Shown: positions 1 through 9,292 of the stretch, in pieces
Position numbering within the stretch: the first letter of the stretch is position 1
Layout of the letters: every line of letters starts with the position of its first letter
Assembly (NCBI RefSeq): GCF_001512305.1
Contig: NZ_LNUT01000004.1
Coordinates: 915,757-979,756 of the forward strand
Direction of reading: 5' to 3'
Source of the DNA: Arthrobacter sp. EPSL27
Lineage (GTDB): Bacteria; Actinomycetota; Actinomycetes; Actinomycetales; Micrococcaceae
Length of the DNA: 64,000 nt
Made by a program: the position numbers and the translations under genes
The notes under the pieces: generated by a model
Database searches by the model: none
What the model was told of the DNA's origin: nothing
Seen by the model: the letters and a program-made list of their open reading frames with translations, nothing else

Positions 1-84
1 ACCCCCAATCGTTACCTGCCCGGTGACCTGCGCAATTGCCGGCCAACAGGCTGCACGGCGGGTGCCCGGCGGCCGTAGCTGCGG

Positions 85-1293
85 CTAACGGACCAGCGGC
101 CGTCTGCGTTCCACCAGGCCGCTGATGGCGGCGACGCCGAGGCCCAGGACTGCCAGCACGGCGCCGACAAGGGCGGGTGCCACGTAGCCCCAGCCCCAGG
201 CGATCACCAGGCCGCCGAGGAAGGCGCCGAGGGCGTTGGCGACGTTGAGGGCGGCGTGGTTGAGCGAGGAAGCCAGCGAGGGCGCGTCGGGGGAGGCATC
301 CAGCAGCCGGGTCTGCAGCGCGGGGACCAGGAGTGCCCCGGCGGCGCCGACGACGAAGACCATCACGTAGGCGGACCAGGGCCAGTGCACGGCCACGGCG
401 TAGACCACCAGGGCGACGGCGATGCCCGGCAGGACCCAGTAAATGGTGCCCATGACGGACTTGTCAGCGATCCGGCCGCCCACAATGTTGCCGGCCACCA
501 TGCCCAGGCCGTACAGCGCCACCACCAGCGGAAGCCAGGCGGCGGGAATTCCGGCCACGGAGGTCATGGTGTGGGCGATGTACGTGTACGTGGCGAAGAA
601 CCCGCCGAAGCCGACGATGCCGATCAGGATCGCCAGCCAGACCTGGAGCCGCTTCAGGGCGCCCAGTTCGCGGCGGAAGCTCGCATCGGCGTGCGGCTTC
701 TGGAACGGAACAAACTTCCACAGCATCACCATGGTGAGGATGCCGATCAGGCCCACCAGCAGGAAGAGCAGCCGCCAGCCGTAGGTCTGGCCCAGCCAGG
801 TGCCGAAGGGAACGCCGATGACGTTGGCGACGGTCAGCCCCGCCATGACCATGGAAATGGCCCAGCCGCGTTTGGTCGGTGCAACCAGTGACGCGGCGAT
901 GACGGCCGCGACGCCGAAGAATGCGCCGTGCGGCAGGCCGGCGGCGAAGCGGGACACCAGCATGGTGCCGTAGTCGGGTGCGATGAAGGATGACAGGTTC
1001 GCGATGCTGAAGAACAGCATGAGCCCCAGGGCCAGGTACTTGCGCGGCATTTTTGCGCCGACGGCCGCCAGCAGCGGGGCTCCGATCACGACGCCGAGGG
1101 CGTAGGCCGAGATCAGGTGGCCCGCCTCGGGGGTGCTGATGTTGAGTCCCTGCTCCACCTCCTTGAGCAGGCCCATCATGGTGAACTCCGTGGTGCCGAT
1201 GCCGAATCCGCCCATGGCGAGGGCAAGGATGGCGAGGGCAAGATGGCGGGTCCCGGTTTTGGGCGCCGCGGGGGCATGGGTGGTGGTTGTCAT
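85..1293 (-). CDS. MFS transporter, DHA1/AraJ-like drug or sugar efflux family
   Basis: Predicted inner-membrane secondary transporter of about 402 residues with roughly 12 hydrophobic segments, the usual MFS length. The N-terminus after a short polar stretch carries the GTTEFTMMGLL segment, typical of the DHA1 arabinose-efflux/AraJ-like branch, and the loop between TM2 and TM3 has the basic KMPRKYLALG motif of MFS proteins. I place the start at the ATG giving MTTTTHAPAAP; the open frame extends 14 codons further to 1335 but that extension is polar and unlike the family. It is transcribed away from the Nudix gene. The substrate cannot be told from sequence. Confidence 0.85.
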   Translation of the reverse strand: MTTTTHAPAAPKTGTRHLALAILALAMGGFGIGTTEFTMMGLLKEVEQGLNISTPEAGHLISAYALGVVIGAPLLAAVGAKMPRKYLALGLMLFFSIANLSSFIAPDYGTMLVSRFAAGLPHGAFFGVAAVIAASLVAPTKRGWAISMVMAGLTVANVIGVPFGTWLGQTYGWRLLFLLVGLIGILTMVMLWKFVPFQKPHADASFRRELGALKRLQVWLAILIGIVGFGGFFATYTYIAHTMTSVAGIPAAWLPLVVALYGLGMVAGNIVGGRIADKSVMGTIYWVLPGIAVALVVYAVAVHWPWSAYVMVFVVGAAGALLVPALQTRLLDASPDAPSLASSLNHAALNVANALGAFLGGLVIAWGWGYVAPALVGAVLAVLGLGVAAISGLVERRRPLVR

Positions 1294-1451
1294 TCGTCTG
1301 CTTTTCAGGAACGTTCCCGGGCCAGGCCGGGACAATGCGGCAAGTTAAATCAGATGTGTGGGTTTGGTGTGTGTAACGGGGCGGGGGCTCGCGATATTCC
1401 GGTCCCCGCCAAGGCCGCCGCTTCCATTCTCCCCTACACCGGTGCCGCACC

Positions 1452-1457
1452 TAGACT
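1452..1457 (+). promoter_or_regulatory. -10 box of a leaderless promoter for the Nudix gene
   Basis: TAGACT lies 6 nt before the GTG start, so transcription would begin at or next to the start codon and there is no room for a ribosome binding site. This fits the leaderless mRNAs known in actinobacteria. No convincing -35 box is seen. Confidence 0.45.
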
Positions 1458-1463
1458 TGGTGC

Positions 1464-1919
1464 GTGACTGGACTGATACGCGTTGCCGGCGGCGCGGTAC
1501 TCGATTCCCTGGCCGACCCCGGCAGTCTGCTCGTGGCACGTCGGACGTCCCCGCCCCGGTTTGCCGGCATGTGGGAGTTCCCCGGCGGCAAGGTGGAGCC
1601 CGGCGAGACCGCGGAACAGGCCCTGCACCGCGAACTGCGCGAAGAGCTCGGCATCAGTGTCCGGCTTGGCGCCGAACTGGACAGCGGGACGGCCGACGGC
1701 TGGCCGCTCAACGAGCGCGCCGCGATGCGGGTGTGGTTCGCGGAACTGCTCGACGGCGTTCCCCGGCCCCTGCAGGACCACGATGAGCTGCGTTGGGTCA
1801 ACCTCCGCAACCGCAGCGAGGTGCTGGGCCTGCCGTGGATCCCGGCTGACCTGCCCATCGTTGAAGCGCTGCTCGAGACCCTCCGGGTCGCCGGAGCCGC
1901 TGCCTTGCCCGTGCGCTGA
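1464..1919 (+). CDS. Nudix hydrolase, MutT-like (8-oxo-dGTP diphosphatase type)
   Basis: A 151-residue protein with a complete Nudix box at residues 42-64 (G-x5-E-x7-RELREELGI), the Mg2+-binding pyrophosphatase site. The start of the box and the preceding MWEFPGGK segment are typical of MutT/CTP pyrophosphohydrolase-like members that sanitise oxidised nucleotides. GTG start, with a TAGACT -10 box directly in front and no Shine-Dalgarno site. Divergent from the MFS gene. Exact substrate (8-oxo-dGTP, CTP or other) is inference only. Confidence 0.88.
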   Translation: MTGLIRVAGGAVLDSLADPGSLLVARRTSPPRFAGMWEFPGGKVEPGETAEQALHRELREELGISVRLGAELDSGTADGWPLNERAAMRVWFAELLDGVPRPLQDHDELRWVNLRNRSEVLGLPWIPADLPIVEALLETLRVAGAAALPVR

Positions 1920-2005
1920 ACGGCTGAGCCGGCCCGCCGTGGCCGCACCCCTCGCCAAAGCGCGGCGCATGTGGCTACTCTGAAGCGAATCGAGAGGAGC
2001 AGCCC

Positions 2006-3154
2006 GTGCAGGTCGGCGTCAGGCGGGAGCAGCGTGCGGGGGAGAGGCGGGTTGCGGCCACTCCGGAGACAGTGCAGCAGCTCATCGCCCTGGGCCTGGA
2101 CGTGGCGGTCGAAACCAACGCCGGCGCCGAGGCCGGGTATGGCGACGCCGCCTTCGCCGCGGCCGGCGCGTCGATCGTTTCCCGGCTGGCCCCCGAGACC
2201 CTGAACATCCTGCTGCATGTCCGGCCGCTGGAGCCTGCGGCCGCGGCTGAGCTCCTGCCCGGCACCATCACGATCGGATTCGCCTCCCCGGCGTCCGAAC
2301 TGTCAACGGTCGCCGCCCTCGCCGCCGCCGGCGTGTCCTCGTTCGCGCTGGAGCTGGTGCCGCGCATTTCCCGTGCCCAGTCCATGGATGCGCTCAGTTC
2401 CCAGTCGCTGGTGTCCGGCTACCGGGCCGTGCTGGAAGCCGCGCTGCGCTACCCGCGGTTCTTTCCGCTGTACATGACGGCCGCCGGAACCATTCCGCCC
2501 GCCCGTGTGCTGGTGCTGGGGGCCGGGGTCGCCGGGCTGCAGGCGATCGGCACAGCGAAGCGGCTGGGAGCCCGGGTTTCCGCCAACGACATCCGGGCAG
2601 CCTCTGCCGACGAGGTCGCCTCGATGGGCGGCACGTTCATCCGGCTGGACCTGGACGCCCAAGGGGCTGCGGACGGGGCCGGCGGCTACGCCCGTGAGCT
2701 CGGCACGGACCGGGCCCTGCGCCAGCGCGCGCTCTTGGCCCCGCATGTCGCGGCGGCGGATGTCCTCATCACCACGGCGGCCATCCCCGGCCGCGCGGCC
2801 CCTTTGCTGGTGACCACGGAGATGGTGGCCGGAATGCGGGCCGGGTCGGTCGTCGTGGACCTCGCGGCGGAGTCCGGCGGCAACGTCGAAGGAGTCGTCC
2901 CCGGCCGGGACCTCCAGGTCCCCGTGGAGGGCGGGTCCGTGACACTGGTCGGCCTGCAGGATGCCGCCTCGGCGATGCCCTCCGACGCGTCCCGGCTGTT
3001 CGCCAAGAACGTCGCGAACCTGCTGGCCCTCATGGCCTCGGACGGCACCGTTGTTCCGGACTTCGACGACGAAGTGGTGGCCGGCGCCTGCCTGACCTAC
3101 GGCGGAACCGTCCGTCATCACGCCACCGCTGAAGCCCTGGAGGCCCTGAAATGA
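2006..3154 (+). CDS. pntA: NAD(P) transhydrogenase, soluble NAD-binding alpha subunit part 1
   Basis: Soluble dI domain of the proton-translocating transhydrogenase, which exchanges hydride between NADH and NADP+ at the membrane. The 382-residue length fits the split alpha-1 subunit found in many actinobacteria and alphaproteobacteria. Visible are the N-terminal RREQRAGERRVAATP segment of the alanine dehydrogenase/PNT family and a Rossmann GAGVAG motif at about residues 171-176. GTG start behind GAGAGGAGC. The stop overlaps the next start by 4 nt (ATGA), so it is the first gene of a three-gene operon. Confidence 0.95.
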   Translation: MQVGVRREQRAGERRVAATPETVQQLIALGLDVAVETNAGAEAGYGDAAFAAAGASIVSRLAPETLNILLHVRPLEPAAAAELLPGTITIGFASPASELSTVAALAAAGVSSFALELVPRISRAQSMDALSSQSLVSGYRAVLEAALRYPRFFPLYMTAAGTIPPARVLVLGAGVAGLQAIGTAKRLGARVSANDIRAASADEVASMGGTFIRLDLDAQGAADGAGGYARELGTDRALRQRALLAPHVAAADVLITTAAIPGRAAPLLVTTEMVAGMRAGSVVVDLAAESGGNVEGVVPGRDLQVPVEGGSVTLVGLQDAASAMPSDASRLFAKNVANLLALMASDGTVVPDFDDEVVAGACLTYGGTVRHHATAEALEALK

Positions 3155-3471
3155 TGGATCCGGTCACGCTGCTGACGGTGGTGGTGCTCGCCGTTTTCGT
3201 GGGGTTCGAAGTGGTGTCCAAGGTGACCAGCAAATTGCACACCCCGCTGATGTCCGGAGCGAACGCCATCCACGGCATCATCCTGGTGGGAGCCATTATT
3301 GTGGCCGGCCAGGCCACGGACCCCTGGCTGCTGGCGATCGCGCTCCTCGCCGTGGTCCTGGCGACCGCCAACCTGGTGGGCGGATTTGTGGTCACCGACC
3401 GGATGCTCGAGATGTTCGGCGGCCGCAAACGCGCCCGGCCCCGGACGGACGCGCGGGAGGACGGGACATGA
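3151..3471 (+). CDS. pntAB: NAD(P) transhydrogenase, membrane alpha subunit part 2
   Basis: A 106-residue membrane protein with three hydrophobic helices, equivalent to the first part of the membrane dII domain. It contains the SKVTSKLHTPLMSGANAIHG segment that is the hallmark of this subunit. It overlaps both neighbours by 4 nt, indicating translational coupling with pntA and pntB. Function is membrane anchoring and part of the proton channel. Confidence 0.94.
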   Translation: MMDPVTLLTVVVLAVFVGFEVVSKVTSKLHTPLMSGANAIHGIILVGAIIVAGQATDPWLLAIALLAVVLATANLVGGFVVTDRMLEMFGGRKRARPRTDAREDGT

Positions 3472-4841
3472 GCATCCTCGGCCCCGGCTGGACCGCTCTG
3501 CTCTACCTGGTGGCCTCCGTCTGCTTCATCCTCGCGCTGAAGGGCCTGAGTTCGCCGCGGACGGCCCGGCGGGGCAACGCCATTGGAGCCGCCGGCGCCC
3601 TCGTTGCCGTGGCCACGGTGTTCCTCTCCGCGGACCTGGCGAATATCCCGCTGATCCTGGCCGCGATCGCCCTGGGCTCCGCCGTGGCAGTTCCTGTGGC
3701 GCGGCGGGTGCAGATGACCCAGATGCCGCAGCTGGTGGCGCTCTTCAACGGTGTGGGCGGCGGAGCCGCTGCCCTTGTGGCGGTGCTGGAGCTAGGCCAC
3801 ACGGAGGATCCCTGGGTGCGGCTGGCCGTTGTCTTCACCATGCTGGTCGGGGCCGTGTCCTTCGCCGGCTCGGCCGTCACTGTCGGGAAGCTGCAGGAGC
3901 TCATCAGCACCCGGCCCCTGCTTTTTCCCGGCATGCCGGTGGTGATGGGCGTTGTGGTGCTGGGCGCGGTCACCGCCGGGGCCGTGGTGGTCCTTACCGG
4001 GTCGGCCGGCTGGGCGCTGGCCCTGCTGGTGCTCGGCCTGGCGGGCGGGGTCCTGCTGGTCCTTCCCGTCGGCGGGGCGGACGTGCCGATCGTGATCTCG
4101 CTGCTGAACGCCTTCACCGGCCTCGCGGTCGCGGCCTCCGGCGTGGTGCTGGGGAATGTGCTGCTGGTGGTTGCGGGGACGCTCGTCGGGGCCAGCGGCA
4201 CCATCCTGACCAAGGTGATGGCATCCGCCATGGGCCGCGGGGTGGCGGGCATCATGTTTGGCGCCTTCCGGGGCGGCTCCACGGCCGGATCAACCGCCCA
4301 GAGCGACCGGCCGGTGCGATCCTCGTCCCCCGAGGACGTCGCCGTGCAACTCGGTTACGCGCAGCGCGTGGTGATTGTTCCCGGTTACGGGCTGGCCGTG
4401 GCCCAGGGCCAGCACACCATAGCCGAGCTCGCCACCGCCCTGGCGGCCCGCGGCGTGGACGTGGTGTTTGCCATCCACCCGGTGGCCGGGCGCATGCCGG
4501 GCCACATGAACGTCCTCCTCGCGGAGGCCAACGTGCCCTATGAGGCGCTGAAGGAGCTGGAGGAAGCCAACCCGGAGTTCCCCACCACCGACGTGGTGCT
4601 GGTGGTGGGCGCCAACGATGTGGTTAATCCGGCCGCGAAAAGCACTCCCGGGGCGCCGATCTACGGGATGCCCATCCTGGAGGTGGCCCAGGCCGGGCAG
4701 GTGGTGTTCCTCAAACGGTCCATGCGGCCGGGCTTCGCCGGGATCGACAACGAGCTGCTGTTTGACCCGAAGACCACACTCCTGTTCGGCGACGCGAAGG
4801 ACTCGCTCACGCGGGTACTGGGGGCCGTGAAGGCGCTCTAG
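3468..4841 (+). CDS. pntB: NAD(P) transhydrogenase beta subunit
   Basis: A 457-residue protein: about nine hydrophobic helices (roughly residues 5-265) followed by the soluble NADP-binding dIII domain, which starts near residue 295 with the VVIVPGYGLAVAQGQH segment and includes VVLVVGANDVVNPAAK. It couples proton flow to NADP+ reduction. Last gene of the pnt operon; its stop converges with the radical SAM gene and the two coding ends overlap by 4 nt. Confidence 0.95.
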   Translation: MSILGPGWTALLYLVASVCFILALKGLSSPRTARRGNAIGAAGALVAVATVFLSADLANIPLILAAIALGSAVAVPVARRVQMTQMPQLVALFNGVGGGAAALVAVLELGHTEDPWVRLAVVFTMLVGAVSFAGSAVTVGKLQELISTRPLLFPGMPVVMGVVVLGAVTAGAVVVLTGSAGWALALLVLGLAGGVLLVLPVGGADVPIVISLLNAFTGLAVAASGVVLGNVLLVVAGTLVGASGTILTKVMASAMGRGVAGIMFGAFRGGSTAGSTAQSDRPVRSSSPEDVAVQLGYAQRVVIVPGYGLAVAQGQHTIAELATALAARGVDVVFAIHPVAGRMPGHMNVLLAEANVPYEALKELEEANPEFPTTDVVLVVGANDVVNPAAKSTPGAPIYGMPILEVAQAGQVVFLKRSMRPGFAGIDNELLFDPKTTLLFGDAKDSLTRVLGAVKAL

Positions 4842-6121
4842 AAGAGGGTGGGCTGCGCAGCGCCGGCTTCCCGCGCGGCTGCGGCTTCCCGCGCGGCTGC
4901 GGTTTCCCTCGCGGCGCTGTGGAAGGCGGCCGGTTCGGGGATGCTGCCGGCGGGGTATTGCGCTTCCTCATCCCGGGGGTCAAGGCTGCCGTGACTTGTG
5001 TTGCTGGGGTCAAAGCTGCCGGGGTGATCGTTGACGTCGCGGTGGCTGAAACCATGTGATCCGGAAAAGCCGTGCCGGGCCTTGAAATACCGGATGCGGC
5101 CGGCGAGCCAGTCCCGGTACTCCTTGGAGGCGTAAGACCCCGTGCCGTAGAGCCGCCGGTACTTGCCCGCGAGCTGGGGGTGCTCCCTGGCAATCCACTG
5201 CATAAACCATTCCCGGGTTCCGGGCTTGAGGTAGAGCGCCCCGGCGGTGACCCCGGTGGCTCCGGCCGCGGCCAAGGCGCCGAACAGGGCATCGAGCGCC
5301 TCGTCGCTGTCGGAGAGCCACGGCAGGATGGGCATGGCCATCACCCCGCAGGGCAGCCCTGCCTCCCGGAGCCGGGTGATGAGTTTCAGCCGCGCGCGCG
5401 GGCCGGGAGTTCCGGGCTCCACGGCTTCGGAGAGGCTCTCGTTCGTCATGGCCAGGGAGATCCCCACGCCGACGGGGACCTGGGCAGCGGCGTGCTTCAA
5501 CAGCGGAATGTCCCGGGCCAGCAGCGTGCCCTTGGTCAGGATGGACAGGGGAGTGCCGGAGTCAGCCAGGGCGCCGATGATGCCGGGCATGAGCTTGTAC
5601 CGTCCCTCGGCCCGCTGGTAGGGATCCGTGTTGGTGCCCAAGGCCACGTGCTGGCGCTGCCAGGAGGGCTTGGCGAGTTCCCGGCGGAGGACCTCCGCGG
5701 CGTTGATCTTCACCACCACCTGGCTGTCAAAGTCCAGTCCGGCGTCGAAGTCGAGGTAGGTATGGCTTTTCCGGGCGAAGCAGTAGACGCAGGCGTGGCT
5801 GCAGCCGCGGTACGGGTTGATGGTCCACTCGAACGGCATCCGCGAACCGGCCGCCACTTTGTTGAGCACCGATTTGGCGGTGACCTCATGGAAAGTGACG
5901 CCGGCAAACTCGGGGGTGGACACGGACCGCACCAGCCCGATCAGGGGCAGCAGCGCATCGGCAGCCGGGGGCTGGGTGCGCCCTGCGGATGCAGCAGGCA
6001 GTCCGGGGTTGGACGTCCCACCGCCCTGCCTCCCGGCGTCTTGTGTTCCTTTTGTAGACGTCCCGCCGACAGGGCCGGAATGTCCGGGCGCCGGCTTCAG
6101 TGCTTGTGCGTCCCATCTCAT
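4838..6121 (-). CDS. Rv2578c-family radical SAM protein
   Basis: A 427-residue protein with the radical SAM cluster motif CSHACVYC (CX3CX2C) inside NPYRGCSHACVYCFARKSH, as in the SplB-like Rv2578c family. The N-terminal 55 residues are low complexity, and the C-terminus carries short Ala-Arg-Glu repeats encoded by an 18-bp tandem repeat. Start chosen at MRWDAQAL, 8 nt downstream of a LexA-like palindrome. In mycobacteria the Rv2578c gene is reported as part of the LexA regulon, so a role in DNA damage response is plausible; the reaction is unknown. Tail to tail with pntB. Confidence 0.88.
   Translation of the reverse strand: MRWDAQALKPAPGHSGPVGGTSTKGTQDAGRQGGGTSNPGLPAASAGRTQPPAADALLPLIGLVRSVSTPEFAGVTFHEVTAKSVLNKVAAGSRMPFEWTINPYRGCSHACVYCFARKSHTYLDFDAGLDFDSQVVVKINAAEVLRRELAKPSWQRQHVALGTNTDPYQRAEGRYKLMPGIIGALADSGTPLSILTKGTLLARDIPLLKHAAAQVPVGVGISLAMTNESLSEAVEPGTPGPRARLKLITRLREAGLPCGVMAMPILPWLSDSDEALDALFGALAAAGATGVTAGALYLKPGTREWFMQWIAREHPQLAGKYRRLYGTGSYASKEYRDWLAGRIRYFKARHGFSGSHGFSHRDVNDHPGSFDPSNTSHGSLDPRDEEAQYPAGSIPEPAAFHSAARETAAAREAAAAREAGAAQPTLF
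4867..4902. repeat. 18-bp tandem repeat in the 3' end of the radical SAM gene
   Basis: Two exact copies of cttcccgcgcggctgcgg (4867-4884, 4885-4902), followed by a degenerate third copy. On the minus strand they encode repeated AAAREA-like residues at the C-terminus. Copy number is likely variable between strains. Confidence 0.7.
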
Positions 6122-6129
6122 CGCTCCAT

Positions 6130-6145
6130 TCGAATATATGTTCGA
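6130..6145. promoter_or_regulatory. LexA (SOS) box upstream of the radical SAM gene
   Basis: TCGAATATATGTTCGA matches the actinobacterial LexA consensus TCGAACnnnnGTTCGA at all but one fixed position. It lies 8 nt before the minus-strand ATG at 6121 and covers a -10-like TATATT read on the minus strand, a position where a bound repressor would block initiation. Confidence 0.72.
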
Positions 6146-6218
6146 GTCAAAGTCAAGGGCGGCGCGGGATCATTCCTCGGATGCGCCTAGGCAGGCCTAC
6201 AGCGCCGGGGCGCGTTGC

Positions 6219-6224
6219 TAGGCT
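6219..6224 (+). promoter_or_regulatory. -10 box of a leaderless promoter for pcp
   Basis: TAGGCT ends 7 nt before the ATG of pyroglutamyl peptidase. No Shine-Dalgarno site is present, so the mRNA probably starts at the start codon. Confidence 0.4.
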
Positions 6225-6231
6225 GGGGGCG

Positions 6232-6873
6232 ATGATTCTCCTGACAGGGTTCCAGCCGTTCGGCGGCGACAGCACCAATCCGTCGTGGCACGCCGCGCGG
6301 GAGGCCGCGCACCGGCTCAGGGCCGAGGGCATCGAGGCGCTCGCCGTGGAGTTGCCCTGCGTCTTCGGCGAAGCCCTCCACGTGCTGGAATCAGCCCTGG
6401 AGCAGCACCGTCCCGAGCTGGTCATCTGTGCAGGCCAGGCCGGCGGCAGGCCCCGGATCTCGCTGGAACGCGTGGCGATCAACTGTGACGATGCGCGGAT
6501 TCCGGACAACGCCGGCAACGCGCCCGTGGACGAGCCCGTGGTCCACGGGGGACCGGCTGCGTATTTCAGCACCCTTCCGGTCAAAGCGGCGCTCGCCGCC
6601 CTCACGGCGGCGGATATCCCCGCCGAGGTGTCCCAGACGGCGGGCACCTACGTCTGCAACCACGTCTTTTACGGATTGATGCACGCCCTGCGGCTTCGGC
6701 CCGGCACCCGGGGAGGCTTTGTCCATGTGCCGTATGAGCCGGGCCAACTGCCGCCGGGGAGTACGGCTCCGGCACTGCCGCTGGAGCAGCAGGCCGAGGC
6801 GCTCGCCGTCGTCGCCCGCACGGCTCTGGCGACCACCGTGGACCTCAGGATCGCCGCCGGCGCGACGCACTAG
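6232..6873 (+). CDS. pcp: Pyroglutamyl-peptidase I
   Basis: Cytosolic cysteine peptidase of 213 residues that removes N-terminal pyroglutamate. The family triad is visible: Glu79 (in SLERVAIN), Cys142 (in GTYVCNHVFYG) and His165 (in GFVHVPYEP), at spacings matching the canonical Glu81/Cys144/His168. The start is the ATG giving MILLTGFQPFGGD, the conserved family N-terminus; the longer open frame upstream is not family-like and the -10 box lies in it. Confidence 0.93.
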   Translation: MILLTGFQPFGGDSTNPSWHAAREAAHRLRAEGIEALAVELPCVFGEALHVLESALEQHRPELVICAGQAGGRPRISLERVAINCDDARIPDNAGNAPVDEPVVHGGPAAYFSTLPVKAALAALTAADIPAEVSQTAGTYVCNHVFYGLMHALRLRPGTRGGFVHVPYEPGQLPPGSTAPALPLEQQAEALAVVARTALATTVDLRIAAGATH

Positions 6874-6896
6874 CAGGAGGCAGCCGCCCGGCGTCC

Positions 6897-7535
6897 TCAG
6901 CCGAGCAGTTCCCAGACGACGTTGATGGTGGCGCTGATGCTGGCCTCGCCCGCCTCCACGGTGAGCGACTCGACGGCGACGGCCCGCTGCATCTTCGCCA
7001 CCGGGATCGGGGCCGGGTAGCCGGTCTGCTGCGTCAGGGACACCACCTTGCCCAGGGTGGCGCCGGCGAGGGACGCGAAGTGCCCGGCGGACGTTAGCGC
7101 GTCCTGCCAGGCGGCCTCCCTGGCGCGGGCGGTGACGGCAGCAGGATCGGCGAAGCCCAGCTCCAGCCCGTTGAGCCGGACGTCGTTGCCGCCGGCCTCG
7201 ACGGCGGCGGCGATGACCGCGGACGAGGACTGCAGGTCCCTGATCCGGACGCTCAGCGCGCTGGACGCCACGTATCCCGTCACCACCTGGCCCCGGCCCT
7301 CCTGCCAGTTCACCTCAGCGCGGACGTTGAGGCCCGACGTCGTGATGTCCGGGTCCGCCACACCATGGCCCCGGAGTACCGCCGCAATGGCCGCGGAGAC
7401 GCGGCCTGCCTCGCTGAAGGCTGCCTCGACATCCTCCCGGCGGCATTCGACGCCGATGGAGAGGGTCAGCAGGTCCGGCGCGGCTTCCGCGCTGCCGGAG
7501 CCCGTGACGGAAATGGTCCTGGGGGAATCGCTCAT
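6897..7535 (-). CDS. SIMPL (DUF541) domain protein
   Basis: A 212-residue protein covering a single SIMPL domain, with the typical N-terminal TISVTGSGSAEAAPDLLTLS strand pair and a C-terminal VAVESLTVEAGE segment. Family members are often periplasmic or oxidative-stress linked, but this one has no signal peptide, so a cytosolic location is more likely. The start overlaps the stop of the upstream HExxH gene by 4 nt, so the two are co-transcribed. No enzymatic function is known. Confidence 0.85.
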   Translation of the reverse strand: MSDSPRTISVTGSGSAEAAPDLLTLSIGVECRREDVEAAFSEAGRVSAAIAAVLRGHGVADPDITTSGLNVRAEVNWQEGRGQVVTGYVASSALSVRIRDLQSSSAVIAAAVEAGGNDVRLNGLELGFADPAAVTARAREAAWQDALTSAGHFASLAGATLGKVVSLTQQTGYPAPIPVAKMQRAVAVESLTVEAGEASISATINVVWELLG

Positions 7536-7999
7536 GGTGTGCCTCGTTCCGTTCGGGGAAGGCCGGCAGCGTCCGGCCGGTCATGGCGGGCCCGCTGTCC
7601 GGGCTCCGGGTAACCGCCGGCCTGCAGCCCGGCGTGCCGTTCAAAAACATTCCTCGAGCCCGGGTTGCCGGTCCGGGCCAGGGACCAGCCTGCGGCGAGG
7701 AAATACAGCGGCAGGAAGGGCAGGCCAAGGCACCAGGCGTACTGCGTGCAGTGGCGCTCCTCGTGGCCCAGCAGCACCGGGTTGCCCGCGGCCTCCGCGG
7801 GCCCCGCACGGAAAATCACCACGTTGCCCACCGTGAAGGCGCCCGCGAAGGGCAGCCGCCAGCGGTACCCGGTGGCAATCAGCAGCCCCCGGGGGCCGCG
7901 CCGGACCGGGGCGCGGGCACACCCGGCCAGCAGCAACCCCAACGGAGTCGTTGCATTCAGTACGTTGGCCACCTGCCGCAGCCGCTGTCCCGGCGTCAT
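7532..7999 (-). CDS. Small HExxH-motif protein, function unknown
   Basis: A 155-residue protein with a mid-protein HEERH motif (HExxH zinc-site pattern) followed by a hydrophobic stretch LPFLPLYFLAAGWSLA and then RNVFERHAG. The arrangement, VLLGHEERHCTQY plus a following membrane-like helix and a later E/H pair, resembles small peptidase-like membrane proteins annotated as hypothetical in Arthrobacter. Activity is inference. It is the first gene of a two-gene unit with the SIMPL gene (4-nt overlap). The C-terminal 30 residues are polar and low complexity. Confidence 0.7.
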   Translation of the reverse strand: MTPGQRLRQVANVLNATTPLGLLLAGCARAPVRRGPRGLLIATGYRWRLPFAGAFTVGNVVIFRAGPAEAAGNPVLLGHEERHCTQYAWCLGLPFLPLYFLAAGWSLARTGNPGSRNVFERHAGLQAGGYPEPGQRARHDRPDAAGLPRTERGTP

Positions 8000-8228
8000 G
8001 AGGCCATGCTAGCCCGCGGCCCGCCCGCGGGACACGAATCCGCGCCCGCTGCCAGCCTCCCCGAACGCGGCCGTCACGTTCGGGCACGTGGGCCCGTTCA
8101 ACTAGACTGGAGGCGAGTGCCCGCCGGAGCTGTTTTGGCGAGCCCTGCCCTTTGCCGACGCGCCGGTCCTGCATCCCTGAAGGTCCCGTACCCGTCGGCA
8201 TGAACCGACTCGTAGCTAAGAACAGTAG

Positions 8229-9290
<1,062 letters not shown>

Positions 9291-9292
9291 CA

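Noticed and set aside
8000..8228. T-box or attenuator leader for pheST
   Set aside because: No T-box core, no specifier hairpin and no Phe-rich leader peptide could be found; only a TAGACT -10-like box near 8102.
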